Shown in pieces: positions 44,690 through 54,553 of a stretch of 64,000 nucleotides of DNA. The DNA comes from Methanobacterium_D oryzae. GTDB lineage: Archaea; Methanobacteriota; Methanobacteria; Methanobacteriales; Methanobacteriaceae. A program made the position numbers and the translations under genes. Within the stretch, counting starts at the first letter, position 1; every line of letters begins with the position of its first letter. The DNA is taken from assembly GCF_050433505.1 (NCBI RefSeq), contig NZ_JBNPXC010000002.1, positions 744,001 through 808,000 of the forward strand. The letters run 5' to 3'. The notes under the pieces were generated by a model. That model searched no databases and had not been told where the DNA came from. It saw only the letters and a program-made list of their open reading frames with translations.

Positions 44690-45760
44690 ATGGGCATAAT
44701 AGAGGAATACGAAAACAAAACAGTATTAATAACTGGGGGAGCAGGTTGCATAGGCAGTAATCTGTCTCGTAAAATTGCTGAATTGAACGCTGAAAGAGTA
44801 ATAATATTGGATAATTTATCATCGGCTTATACTTGGAATATTCCTGAATATGATAATGTTGAGTTTATTAAGGGGGATATTTTAGATGATGCTGCTTTAA
44901 AGAGGGTTTTTAAGGAGAAGCCGGATTATGTTTTTCATTTAGCGGCTCATTTTGCAAACCAAAACTCCGTCGATAACCCTGAAAAGGATTTAATGGTTAA
45001 TGGAATTGGTATTTTAAAAGTACTGGAATATGCCAATCTTATTAGGGTTGAAAGGTTTGTTTATTCATCTTCGGGTTGTGGAGTTTATGGTTTAGATTCT
45101 AAAATGCCCTTCGAAGAACATGACATATCTATAAAATTACATACGCCTTATCAAGTCACTAAATTACTTGGGGAGCTTTATACTAATTATTTCCACAATC
45201 TTTATGATCTTCCAATTGTTAATGCTCGTTTTTTCAACGTATTTGGACCTGGAGAAGTACCAGGAAGATATCGAAATGTAATTCCTAATTTCTTTTACTG
45301 GGCAATGACCGGAAACCCACTCCCTATAACAGGAGACGGTTCAGAAACCAGAGACTGGACTTATGTTGAGGATATTGTTGATGGACTTCTTGCAATGGGG
45401 ATTAAAGAAGAAGCCATAGGTGAAGCCATAAACTTAGGATCAGCTAAGGATCATCGAGTAATAGACATGGCAAACACTGTAAACGAACTAACAGGAAACA
45501 GGGAAGGTATCCGATTTGCTCCACGCAGGAATTGGGATGCAAAAACAAAATTACTTTCATCCATTGATAAGGCAGAATCCATACTTGGTTACAAACCAAA
45601 AATGAAGTTTAAAAATGGTTTAGAAAGAACTTATGAATGGTTTACTGAAAACTGGGACAATATAGAAAAAAGCGCAGAATTCGACTCTAAAAAATCTGAA
45701 AATAACAAAATAAGGCAAAAAATAAACAATAATAAAAATATCAGCTGTTTACGAGTCTGA
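44690..45760 (+). CDS. NAD-dependent nucleotide-sugar epimerase (SDR)
   Basis: A 356-residue extended SDR, GalE-like. The cofactor loop is LITGGAGCIGSNLSRK, the catalytic segment is YQVTKLLGELYTNYF with serine in YSSSGCGVYG, and RFFNVFGPGEVPGRYRNVIPN and DWTYVEDIVDGLLAMG are standard sugar-nucleotide epimerase blocks. The last 25 residues are a lysine- and asparagine-rich tail (KKSENNKIRQKINNNK) not expected in the family. AAGGAAGG precedes the ATG. It heads a plus-strand operon with the DUF1972 glycosyltransferase 34 bases downstream. Confidence 0.88.
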   Translation: MGIIEEYENKTVLITGGAGCIGSNLSRKIAELNAERVIILDNLSSAYTWNIPEYDNVEFIKGDILDDAALKRVFKEKPDYVFHLAAHFANQNSVDNPEKDLMVNGIGILKVLEYANLIRVERFVYSSSGCGVYGLDSKMPFEEHDISIKLHTPYQVTKLLGELYTNYFHNLYDLPIVNARFFNVFGPGEVPGRYRNVIPNFFYWAMTGNPLPITGDGSETRDWTYVEDIVDGLLAMGIKEEAIGEAINLGSAKDHRVIDMANTVNELTGNREGIRFAPRRNWDAKTKLLSSIDKAESILGYKPKMKFKNGLERTYEWFTENWDNIEKSAEFDSKKSENNKIRQKINNNKNISCLRV

Positions 45761-45794
45761 ATATGTTATCAAATGATTGATATGGGTGAATAAT

Positions 45795-47003
45795 ATGAAG
45801 AAATCTCATGATGAAACGTATTCTATAGCCATTATTGGTAGTAGAGGGATCCCAAATCGATATGGAGGATTTGAAAAGTTTACGGAAATATTAAGCACAG
45901 AATTAGTAAAAAAAGGAAAAAAAGTATATGTTAGCTGTGAATATGCAGAAGAACCAAAAGCATCTAAATATAATGGAGTAAATCTTTTTTATTTCCCTAT
46001 TAAACCTCCAAAAATGAATTTATTAAGAATATTTTATGAATTTTTATATGATGGATATTCTTTATTTTGGGCAAGTAGAAACGCAAATACAGTATATATG
46101 CTTGGATATAGTGCTGCATTGCTATTTTTTATACCTAAATTATTTGGTAAAGAGTTATTAGTTAATCCTGATGGAATGGAATGGAAAAGAAGCAAATTTA
46201 ATGGATTAATTAAATCACTGCTTAAATTAAGTGAAAATCTTGCTGTATTTTGGGCAGATACAATGATTGCCGATTCAAAAGCAATTAAAGAATACTTAGA
46301 CAATAAATATAATATTAATTCTATATTTATTCCCTATGGTGCTACTAAAATCAAAGAAATAGATTGGAATCAAGAAATTCTTCCAGGAAAAATTAAAAAT
46401 CTTAAAATTAATCCTAGTTATTATTTAGTTGTTGCTAGATTAGAACCTGAAAATAACATAAAAATGATAATTGAAGGATATTTAAAAAGCAAAACAATTA
46501 AACCTCTTATAATAGTCGGTGATTTCGCCGATTCTGACTATGAAAATTCAATTAAAAAAATTATTGAAGGATCTCCAAAAGATAAAAAAATAGTTTTTAC
46601 TGGAAGTATATACGATCCTGAACTATTAAACATGCTCAGACAAAATTGTTATGCATATATTCATGGACATTCTGTTGGTGGAACTAATCCTTCCCTTTTA
46701 GAGGGAATAATTTCGAAAAATTTAGTCATTGCCCATGATAATGTTTTTAATGAAGAAGTTTGCAGTAAAAATGCTCTTTATTTTAAAGATTCCGACGAAG
46801 TAAGTGCTAAAATTGAATTAATAGAAAAACATCCTCAAAACTATTTTGAATTTAAAAATTCTATTTATAACATGGCTAAAGATTATTATTCATGGAATAG
46901 AGTAGTTAATCAATATAATATATTGTTTACCCCAATGAGTGATTTAATACTAATTTTTGATAGGATCAATTCTGAAAATAGAGGTTCTTTAAATAAATGG
47001 TAA
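45795..47003 (+). CDS. GT4 glycosyltransferase with DUF1972 N-terminus
   Basis: A 402-residue enzyme with the DUF1972 start IAIIGSRGIPNRYGGFEKFTE, a domain found before GT4 domains in rhamnosyl- and related transferases. The C-terminal half shows YYLVVARLEPENNIKMIIEG, IVFTGSIYDPELLNMLRQN and HSVGGTNPSLLEGIISKN, the donor-sugar site. The ATG at 45795 is favoured, as GGTGA lies just upstream; a TTG six codons earlier is less likely. It probably extends a glycan repeating unit with a deoxysugar or hexose. Confidence 0.87.
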   Translation: MKKSHDETYSIAIIGSRGIPNRYGGFEKFTEILSTELVKKGKKVYVSCEYAEEPKASKYNGVNLFYFPIKPPKMNLLRIFYEFLYDGYSLFWASRNANTVYMLGYSAALLFFIPKLFGKELLVNPDGMEWKRSKFNGLIKSLLKLSENLAVFWADTMIADSKAIKEYLDNKYNINSIFIPYGATKIKEIDWNQEILPGKIKNLKINPSYYLVVARLEPENNIKMIIEGYLKSKTIKPLIIVGDFADSDYENSIKKIIEGSPKDKKIVFTGSIYDPELLNMLRQNCYAYIHGHSVGGTNPSLLEGIISKNLVIAHDNVFNEEVCSKNALYFKDSDEVSAKIELIEKHPQNYFEFKNSIYNMAKDYYSWNRVVNQYNILFTPMSDLILIFDRINSENRGSLNKW

Positions 47004-47122
47004 AAAATTAACTGCAATAATATTAAAAGAGTGAAAAAGTTAGTATGTTGTTATTTTCCTGAAATCATGGATAAATGATTTTAAAAATTCAAAATAGTCA
47101 ATAATTAGGAATAGATGATAAT

Positions 47123-48307
47123 ATGAATAATAAAAAAGAAGATAGTTTAAAAATGGTATGTATTGGTCAATTATTATCAGATGGTTCTGGAGTAGGTGGA
47201 AGTGCGCGATTTAAGAACATGATATCTATTTTCGAAAATCTTGGAATTGAAGTTAATTTAATTTCATTTTCATTCTTTTCTGATAGATTCTATATTGAAC
47301 ATAAAGATGAATCATTTAAAACAACTATTGTTCATTTGCCTAAAAAGTTACCTAAAGTTTTAAAGGCTTTAGCTATTTTTCCAGTGTTCTATTATGCCTT
47401 AAAGGAATCTAGAGATTCAGATTTCATTTTTACGGATTTTATCACAGAAGTATCATATATTCCTGCTACAATAGTAGGCAAAATTTTAAATAAACCTGTT
47501 ATTTTAGACTATATTGATACTAATTTTTTTAAAATTATTCCCAGTTTTGTCAGGGAATATGCTGCCAGAAATGCAAATATAATTTTTGCAATCAGTAATT
47601 ACCTCCAAAACTTTGCTAAAACTGAATATAATTGTAAAAATGTTCTTTATTTACCTAACGGCATAGATACTGATCTATTTCAAATAGATAAAGTAATGCG
47701 GAATAAAAAAAGAAAAGAACTTAATATTGAAAAAGATATAGTAATAGGATATACTGGTTCTTTTGCTTATTACGAGGGGATTCCAGTACTTCTTGAAGCA
47801 TTTAAAAATTTAAACAAGAAATATAAAAATCTAAAAGTGGCTATCATGGGAAAAGCATATTTTGATGGTGATGAAGATATAGCTGAGATTGTAAAAATGA
47901 ATGATCTTGAAGAAAAGGTTATTTTTATTCCAGCACAACCCTATGAAAAGGTTCCTGATTATTTATCCTCTTTTGATATACTGTGTTGCTCTAAACTTGA
48001 TGTTGAAATAAATAGAGTGGCTAATCCTATAAAAGTAGTTGAATATTTATCTATGACCATACCAACAGTTTGTTCTGCTGTTGGAGGTATAAATGACACC
48101 ATAACAAATAATAAGGACGGTTTTCTGGTTAAACCAGGTGATGTTAAGTCATTAGAAAACAAAATTGAATGGATACTGCAGAATCCAGGCGTGTCAAAAA
48201 AAGTGGCTTTTAACGGACGCAAAACTGTATTAGATAAATACAGTTTTAGTGCAACTGAAAAAAATGTACAAAATGCCTTAGTGAATATTATAAACGTTGG
48301 AAAATAG
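47123..48307 (+). CDS. GT4 family glycosyltransferase
   Basis: A 394-residue GT-B enzyme. The N-terminus reads GQLLSDGSGVGGSARFKNM, where G-V-G-G-S forms the acceptor-side loop. IGYTGSFAYYEGIPVLLEAF and IFIPAQPYEKVPDYLSSFDIL introduce the donor domain, and NPIKVVEYLSMTIPTVCSAVGG holds its ribose-binding E region. GATGATAAT serves as ribosome binding site. It is followed with a short overlap-free gap by DUF2206, an order also found in mirror form in the left cluster (GT4 then DUF2206). Confidence 0.87.
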   Translation: MNNKKEDSLKMVCIGQLLSDGSGVGGSARFKNMISIFENLGIEVNLISFSFFSDRFYIEHKDESFKTTIVHLPKKLPKVLKALAIFPVFYYALKESRDSDFIFTDFITEVSYIPATIVGKILNKPVILDYIDTNFFKIIPSFVREYAARNANIIFAISNYLQNFAKTEYNCKNVLYLPNGIDTDLFQIDKVMRNKKRKELNIEKDIVIGYTGSFAYYEGIPVLLEAFKNLNKKYKNLKVAIMGKAYFDGDEDIAEIVKMNDLEEKVIFIPAQPYEKVPDYLSSFDILCCSKLDVEINRVANPIKVVEYLSMTIPTVCSAVGGINDTITNNKDGFLVKPGDVKSLENKIEWILQNPGVSKKVAFNGRKTVLDKYSFSATEKNVQNALVNIINVGK

Positions 48308-48317
48308 TTTGATTTTC

Positions 48318-50549
48318 ATGTTTACAGACAACTATATTAAGTTGAATGACTGGCCAATTAAGAAATTTATTTGGTTGATACTAACAATACAATTAAGTCT
48401 TCTAGGCTTAATTGGTCTAGATTTTGCAGGAATTAATATCCCTTTTATAAGAGAAGTTATTGCATCTATTTATCTTGCTTATGTACCTGGAATATTAATA
48501 CTTAGAATTTTAAGATTGCATAAATTAAGTAATATAGAAACTCTATTATATTCAGTCTCTACAAGTTTGGCTATTCTAATGCTCCTTGGTTTATTTATTA
48601 ATTTTTCATTACCTTTTTTAGGCATTGAAAAGCCGATTTCATTCGTGCCGCTGTTATTATCAATAAATTTAGTTACATTTTTTCTTTTACTTTTAAGTTA
48701 TTTTTTTGATAAAGAATTTATTCAACCTACTTTAAAAATTAAAATTTCTTCAAAACATTTATTTTTGTTATTACCTTTATTTTTGAGCATATTTGGAACT
48801 TATCTAATTAATTATTATGATAATAATCTGGGCATTGTTATCATGATTTTAATTATAGCCCTCATAATTTTACTGGTTGGATTTAAAAAGATTGATAGAA
48901 GTTTATATTCATTTGTTATCTTGATACTTTCCATTTCCCTATTATTTCACAATTCTTTAATTTCAAATTATATTTCTGGATTTGATATTCAGAGGGAATA
49001 TTTTTTAACTAAATTAGTTATTTATAATTTTAAATGGGAAACATTTCCTAATTTAGTTTCACTAACAGATTTAAATTCAATTTTGAGTATAACCATACTA
49101 CCCTCCTATTTTTATCATATCTGTAACATAGATCTAGTATGGATATTTAAAATAATCTATCCATTAATATATTCTTTAGTTCCTCTAGGATTATTTGAAT
49201 TATTTAAAAGAGAATTTAACAGTAAAATTGCTTTTTTTTCAGTTACTTATTTTATAGTTTCTTACAGTTTCTTTTACAATATGATGCAACTAATGAGACA
49301 GTTAATAGCCGAAGTGTTTCTAGTGGCAATTATTTTACTGTTTTTAGATACAAAAATGGATAAGAAATCCAGAAGTATTTTAATAATAATTTTTTTATTA
49401 TCTCTAACAATGTCCCACTATGGTCTAGCACCTATTTTCTTAACAGTTCTAATTGGAGTTTATCTTCTACAATACGTATTTAATTTATACAAAAGGAATA
49501 AAATAAAGAGTAAACTAGATACAATTAACCTTACTATAGTCTTAATATTTTTAACTATAGCACTTATTTGGTATATTTACAATAATAATTCATCTGTATT
49601 TATATCTATTTTAGGGATATTTGAACGTATATATAACTCTATATTAACCAGTTTCTTAAGTTCAAACTCTACCCAAGCTTTAACCATTATTGGAATGAAA
49701 ATTACCTTCTTTAATTCAATAACCAAATATCTATATCTTATAACTCAATTTTTAATAGTAATTGGAATTATGGGTTTTTTATTCAACATAGGAAACATAA
49801 ATAAAAGATTTAAAATGAAAAAAGAATATCTTTTCTTTGCAATTATATTTCTGGGAATTTGTATACTATCTATACTGGTTCCAAATTTTTCTAGCCAATT
49901 AGACACTGTAAGAATGTTTCATATAACTATAATAATCCTATCGCCATTTTTTGTAATTGGATTTATAATAATTATAGAAAGAATTAATATATTGATAAAA
50001 TCAGACAGAAGTTTTCAAATATTTAATATCAGTTCTATATTAGAAAGATTTAATATATTGATAAAATCAAAGAGAAATTTTAATAAAACATTTAACATTA
50101 TTTCTATATTTTTAATAGCATTTTTCTGTTTGAATACAGGATTAGTACAGGAAATAGTAAAAGAACCATATAAACCAACAATGGCATTAAGTACTAATAC
50201 TATGCCTCCCCTTTTTAATGAAAAGGATATTTCAAGTGCTGAATGGTTAAATAAATATAAGTATAATGAAAGTGACATTTATTCAGATATCAATGGTTTT
50301 GTGTTTCTAGGAGGATTTGTAGGTCCTAAATCTTTACTTTTAAGCTATAGTCTTGATACAAATACATTCAACGATTTATCTATTAATTCTTATATATTCT
50401 TGAGGTCCAGTACCAATAATGGGACAATAAACGTTGTTCAAGATAGTGTAAATGGTAGTAGAGAAGGATTTATTGATCAAAAATTGTTAAACCCTATAAC
50501 TAAGGGTAAAAATAGAATTTACGATAATAATGGAATTATATTATTTTAA
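48318..50549 (+). CDS. DUF2206-type polytopic membrane protein
   Basis: A 743-residue paralogue of the protein at 2266-4734. It has the N-terminal module KKFIWLILTIQLSLLGLIGL with AYVPGILILRILRLHKLSNIETLLY once only, about a dozen further membrane helices and a soluble C-terminal domain of about 120 residues that starts near ISSAEWLNKYKYNESDIYSD, matching QDVISAQWLGKYRTGRVYAD in the paralogue. The motif FNYISGFDIQREY-like segment (YISGFDIQREYFL) resembles the first extracytoplasmic loop of GT-C enzymes with its acidic residue. A GT-C or polymerase role in glycan assembly is inference. I choose the ATG at 48318 over the overlapping TTG at 48297. Confidence 0.75.
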   Translation: MFTDNYIKLNDWPIKKFIWLILTIQLSLLGLIGLDFAGINIPFIREVIASIYLAYVPGILILRILRLHKLSNIETLLYSVSTSLAILMLLGLFINFSLPFLGIEKPISFVPLLLSINLVTFFLLLLSYFFDKEFIQPTLKIKISSKHLFLLLPLFLSIFGTYLINYYDNNLGIVIMILIIALIILLVGFKKIDRSLYSFVILILSISLLFHNSLISNYISGFDIQREYFLTKLVIYNFKWETFPNLVSLTDLNSILSITILPSYFYHICNIDLVWIFKIIYPLIYSLVPLGLFELFKREFNSKIAFFSVTYFIVSYSFFYNMMQLMRQLIAEVFLVAIILLFLDTKMDKKSRSILIIIFLLSLTMSHYGLAPIFLTVLIGVYLLQYVFNLYKRNKIKSKLDTINLTIVLIFLTIALIWYIYNNNSSVFISILGIFERIYNSILTSFLSSNSTQALTIIGMKITFFNSITKYLYLITQFLIVIGIMGFLFNIGNINKRFKMKKEYLFFAIIFLGICILSILVPNFSSQLDTVRMFHITIIILSPFFVIGFIIIIERINILIKSDRSFQIFNISSILERFNILIKSKRNFNKTFNIISIFLIAFFCLNTGLVQEIVKEPYKPTMALSTNTMPPLFNEKDISSAEWLNKYKYNESDIYSDINGFVFLGGFVGPKSLLLSYSLDTNTFNDLSINSYIFLRSSTNNGTINVVQDSVNGSREGFIDQKLLNPITKGKNRIYDNNGIILF

Positions 50550-50584
50550 TATGTTGTAATAATCAATAAAAAAGGGAAATAATA

Positions 50585-51712
50585 ATGAAAAATGAAAAAA
50601 AAATTTGTTTTCTAGCTCCTACCTCATATTCACTTTTAAAAAATAAAAAAGAAAATATCAAAAATGTAATAGGTCCTGATATAGATCAAGTAACTTTAGC
50701 CCATGAATTATCCAAAAAAGGCTATAAAATTACTATAATTACCCATGATGAAGGAGGACCTTCCCCCGAATTCATTAACAATATTAAAGTAGTAAAAATA
50801 TATCCATCTAATTCAGAAATGAACTTATTATCAAAAATAAAGTATCTATGGAAAGCATTTAAAAAATCTGATTCTGATATTTACTTCCATTATGGAGATT
50901 CCTTAGGAATTATATCAATATTTACATATTTAATGGGAAAAAGGAGTATTTATAAAATTGCTTCTGATGTGTTATTAGATAGAAATCTTATTATTAATGA
51001 AATTAAAGAATTTAAAAGTTCTAAATTGAATTCTAGAGTTATAGGAAACTGGATTGATATTAAGCTTTCCAATGCAATTTGTTTACAAAATCAGTACCAG
51101 TTTAAGATGCTTAAAAAAGGATATAATAAAAATGGCAATATAATTAAAAATCATATTAAAATAAATGACGTGTATTTAGATAAAAAGTCAGAAATTCCAG
51201 TAGTTTTATGGGTAGGTTCGATGGCTGAAGTTAAACAGCCGTGGTTAGTTATAGAACTTGCAAAAATGATGCCATCAATAAAGTTTCAGATGATAGGTGG
51301 TTATCAAGGTGATCCAACCCTATATAATTATATGAAAAAACAATCTGAAGAATTAAAAAATTTTGAGTTTTTGGGTGTTGTACCTTTTGATGAGATAGAT
51401 TACTATTTTAATAAAGCATGGATCTTGGTAAATACTTCTATGTTTGAAGGATTTCCTAATTCATTTCTTCAAGCATGGATGAATTATATGCCCGTAGTAA
51501 GTATTAATGCAAATCCTGATGAAACAATAACTGATTATAATCTTGGATTTTATTCAAGAAATTTAAAACAATTAAAAGAAGATTTAACCATTTTACTAAA
51601 TGATGAGGATTTAATAAAAGAAATGGGAATAAATGGAAGAAAATATGTTGAAAACAATCATGATATTGAAAATGTACTTCCCAACTATATTAAATTATTC
51701 AATTCAATTTGA
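50585..51712 (+). CDS. GT4 family glycosyltransferase
   Basis: A 375-residue group 1 transferase. The N-terminus holds GPDIDQVTLAHELSKKGYKI, equivalent to the acceptor loop and first helix. The donor domain shows VLWVGSMAEVKQPWLVIELA, FLGVVPFDEIDYYFNKAWILVN and TSMFEGFPNSFLQAWMNYMPVV with the EGFPNSFLQA catalytic block (family consensus EGFPxxxLEA). AAAAGGG precedes the ATG. It is the last glycosyltransferase of the plus-strand operon that begins at 44690. Confidence 0.87.
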   Translation: MKNEKKICFLAPTSYSLLKNKKENIKNVIGPDIDQVTLAHELSKKGYKITIITHDEGGPSPEFINNIKVVKIYPSNSEMNLLSKIKYLWKAFKKSDSDIYFHYGDSLGIISIFTYLMGKRSIYKIASDVLLDRNLIINEIKEFKSSKLNSRVIGNWIDIKLSNAICLQNQYQFKMLKKGYNKNGNIIKNHIKINDVYLDKKSEIPVVLWVGSMAEVKQPWLVIELAKMMPSIKFQMIGGYQGDPTLYNYMKKQSEELKNFEFLGVVPFDEIDYYFNKAWILVNTSMFEGFPNSFLQAWMNYMPVVSINANPDETITDYNLGFYSRNLKQLKEDLTILLNDEDLIKEMGINGRKYVENNHDIENVLPNYIKLFNSI

Positions 51713-52130
51713 TTTTATATGAAAATTACGAAATTTTACTCAAATTATGAATAAATTTTAATTATTCCTTTGGAATTTCTTTTAATATGTATTTAATTGA
51801 TTTTTTCATTAAATCGATTATAAAATGTTATTCAAGCTCTATATAATACTCAGTAAATTATTTATATTTTATAATACAAATAGCACATAAGTTAATGCTT
51901 CGGGTGAGTCCATCATTGAAATAGAATTCAAAAAAGATATACTAACTATGCAAACAACTCCAAACTAAAAAATTTAATGATAAATTTAATTTATTAGCTG
52001 CCATCACGTTTCAGAGAATATAATAGATTTTTATGAATATTTGAATCTGATTTTAAATATTATTTAATGTATAAATAATTTATTTAGTGCAGTTAACATA
52101 AATACTAATTAAACAGTGATAGGAGCTAAA
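51713..52130. other. Intergenic region, possible decayed coding fragment
   Basis: About 400 bases of mostly AT-rich spacer. At 51892-51968 a slightly richer stretch can be read as a short peptide, VNASGESIIEIEFKKDI and a few more residues, without a start codon; this may be the tail of a lost gene. GATAGGAG at the right end is the ribosome binding site of the DUF1616 gene. Confidence 0.3.
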
Positions 52131-52979
52131 ATGAAAAGATTATACAATACAGATATACTGATTATAACATTACTTACTGTTTTTTGTTTAATATCCCTAG
52201 TTATATCTGAATTGAATAATAATTATATTCAAATTATAGTTGAATATTTAATAGTACTATTTTTACCGGGTTATTCCATTTTAACGATTTTATTCCCTAG
52301 AACAAATGATTTTAAAGTCAAAAAGCGTTTAGCGCTAAGTTTTATATTGAGCATTTCAATTACACTTTTAATAGCCATATTATGGAATTACATTCCATCT
52401 GAAACTAGATTAACTTCAATTCTCATTTCCATTTCTATATTTACCCTTATAATACAACCTATATCTTTTTTAAGGAGAAAACAAGTTTCTGAAAGTTTTA
52501 GTCTAAGTTTAACTGAACTTTTCAAAAGATTAATATCCTCATTTAAAGCAAAATCTCAAAGAAACAAGATTATTTCAATTGTTTTAACTATATTTATTTT
52601 TATTGGAATATTCACGACCGCTTATATCCTTTTATCACCTAAAGAAAGTGAAAAATTCACTGAATTCTATATTTTAGGTTCTAATGGTAAGGCTTATAAT
52701 TACCCTACTAACTTAACTGTAACTCAAACAGGGACCGTTTACCAAGGCATAGTAAATCATGAAGCAACCGATACAACTTACAAAGTAATTGTTAAATTTA
52801 ACGGAACAATTATAAAAAATTATAAAATTTCTTTGAAGAGTAAGGAGAAGAAGGAAATTCCAGTAACATTTGTGACATCTAATCCTGGCCAAAATCAGAA
52901 ACTGGAATTTTTTTTGTATAAGCTTCCAGATGATAAGAATGCTTATAGGTATCTGTTTCTGCAGATCGACGTTAATTAG
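52131..52979 (+). CDS. DUF1616 membrane protein
   Basis: A 282-residue protein of the archaeal DUF1616 family. Four N-terminal membrane helices include the family block YLIVLFLPGYSILTILFPR, then a charged loop, a fifth helix (residues about 150-168) and an extracellular C-terminal domain of about 110 residues containing EFYILGSNGKAYNYPTNLT and VTFVTSNPGQNQKLEFFLY. Function is not known; members often lie with surface-glycan genes. The ATG at 52131, seven bases after AGGAG, is preferred over the GTG at 52116. Confidence 0.82.
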   Translation: MKRLYNTDILIITLLTVFCLISLVISELNNNYIQIIVEYLIVLFLPGYSILTILFPRTNDFKVKKRLALSFILSISITLLIAILWNYIPSETRLTSILISISIFTLIIQPISFLRRKQVSESFSLSLTELFKRLISSFKAKSQRNKIISIVLTIFIFIGIFTTAYILLSPKESEKFTEFYILGSNGKAYNYPTNLTVTQTGTVYQGIVNHEATDTTYKVIVKFNGTIIKNYKISLKSKEKKEIPVTFVTSNPGQNQKLEFFLYKLPDDKNAYRYLFLQIDVN

Positions 52980-53261
52980 AATTCATGAAAATATCTATGA
53001 ATAGAAATCAATTACAAGAAATATTTGGATTCTATAATTTCTAAAAACTTAATATAATCACATATATTAGTTACATAATGAATAAATAACTTTTAAATAG
53101 TTTAGTTTTCAAATAAACTTATAAATATTTTATTTTTAATTAGTTAAAAAAGTTTTATTCCTTTTTTTGTATATTAAATACCAATTTAATAAATTATATT
53201 TAAAATATCAACCATATTATTAATAAACTATTAATAGAATGTAATATAAAATAATAATATC

Positions 53262-53489
53262 ATGGACACTATAAACACACTAATAACAAATATAGTAAAT
53301 AATGGTTTAATCATCGGGATTACTCTAATAGCATTTTTAGTTCTAAAAGAAGTGTTTAATGAAGATATCAACAAAAATGAGAAAATTCAGTCATTTATTA
53401 CTGCAATAAATATTACAATAATTCCTTTATTCATAGTTTTCATGATTGTAGTGGCATATAAAGCAAATATGGTGCTCTCTAATTTATAA
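53262..53489 (+). CDS. Small two-helix membrane protein
   Basis: A 75-residue protein with two membrane helices (about residues 13-29 and 48-66) linked by a charged loop EVFNEDINKNEKIQ. No family is recognised. Coding character is suggested by the clean hydrophobic-charged-hydrophobic layout and its place in a collinear set, but no strong ribosome binding site is seen, so the call is moderate. Confidence 0.5.
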   Translation: MDTINTLITNIVNNGLIIGITLIAFLVLKEVFNEDINKNEKIQSFITAINITIIPLFIVFMIVVAYKANMVLSNL

Positions 53490-53581
53490 AAATAGTTAGC
53501 TCATTAATTACCAATTTAAATCTATTTTAATTATAAATCAAGCTTTATCAAGACATATAAATAAAATTTGAAGTTATTGAA

Positions 53582-54016
53582 ATGAAAATAGAAAGATTAA
53601 TTTTAGGATTAATTTTCATATTAATGCTCTTTTTATTATGCCATAATTATGCATTTAAGGGTTATTATCAGGATAATTCTGTAATTGATTTATTAAATTA
53701 TTCAGAAAGTCAAATTATGATATACGGTCATATAACTGAAACATATAACGATGGATTCGAAGTTTATAACATTAGAAATAAAGAAGTATACCATGTAAAA
53801 ACAAACTTAAAATTAAACATGGGCACTGGCATTTACATTTTAGGAACTTTAGATTCAAATAAAGAAGTCACTATTATTAAAATTATGACATTTAAACATG
53901 AAGGTGTTATTAATGTTATTTTTAGATCTTTGCTTGGATTCATCATATTTTTAATAGTTTTTTTAAAATTCTGGAAATTTGAACTTAAAAAAATGCTCTT
54001 TATAAGGAGAAAATAA
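53582..54016 (+). CDS. Small membrane protein with predicted OB-like domain (paralogue)
   Basis: A 144-residue paralogue of the protein at 7930-8388: N-terminal helix, a beta-rich middle (IMIYGHITETYNDGFEVYN ... MGTGIYILGTLDSNKEV), C-terminal helix and the matching tail LKFWKFELKKMLFIRRK, compared with FRYWNFEFKNLVFMRRR in the other copy. The conserved tail suggests contact with its partner. AAGGAGAAAA in its last codons is the ribosome binding site of the abutting YdjM-like gene. Function unknown. Confidence 0.65.
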   Translation: MKIERLILGLIFILMLFLLCHNYAFKGYYQDNSVIDLLNYSESQIMIYGHITETYNDGFEVYNIRNKEVYHVKTNLKLNMGTGIYILGTLDSNKEVTIIKIMTFKHEGVINVIFRSLLGFIIFLIVFLKFWKFELKKMLFIRRK

Positions 54017-54502
54017 ATGCCAGACTGGATTACACATGTATTAGTCGCTTGGAGTTTAACTACAGTTTTAGGGTTTAAATTTAAACAATTCAGCCAGCCA
54101 AATTCTGCAATAGTAATGTTGGGAGCTCTAATTCCAGATATATATAAAATGAACTTATTATCTGATCAATTTGGAATTTATTTGAATGATTTTCTTACTC
54201 CAATACATCTTCCCATTGGTTCCTTATTTATTGCAGCTTTATTTTCTCTATTTTTTAGTGATAGGAAGTCAATTTTCTTATTCTTAATTATGGGAATTGC
54301 TACTCACTATATACTTGATTTATTATTATTTAGCGGTGGAATGGCAATTTTCTATCCATTAAATCCATTAAAATTCCAAATAGGTATTATTTCTATTACA
54401 GACTTTAATATTACCTTAATATCAATTATTTTAGCATTCTTTGTATTTATTGCTTATAAATGGTCGATGAAAAGAAAACAACATAAATTAGCTTTAAAGT
54501 AG
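54017..54502 (+). CDS. YdjM/DUF457-like membrane hydrolase homologue (paralogue)
   Basis: A 161-residue paralogue of 7442-7930, starting directly after the stop of its partner (TAAATG). It has the same polar signature in the same order: PDWITHVLVAW, LIPDIYKMN, PIHLPIGS and IATHYILDLLLF. Between-copy changes fall mainly in loops and hydrophobic positions, which suggests that both copies are under functional constraint. The substrate is unknown; location at the end of the glycan operon fits a lipid or lipid-linked-glycan hydrolase or a structural membrane role. Confidence 0.7.
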   Translation: MPDWITHVLVAWSLTTVLGFKFKQFSQPNSAIVMLGALIPDIYKMNLLSDQFGIYLNDFLTPIHLPIGSLFIAALFSLFFSDRKSIFLFLIMGIATHYILDLLLFSGGMAIFYPLNPLKFQIGIISITDFNITLISIILAFFVFIAYKWSMKRKQHKLALK

Positions 54503-54553
54503 AAAAGGAACAATAAAGATTTAGTCAATCATTAAATCTATGATTAAAATAGA

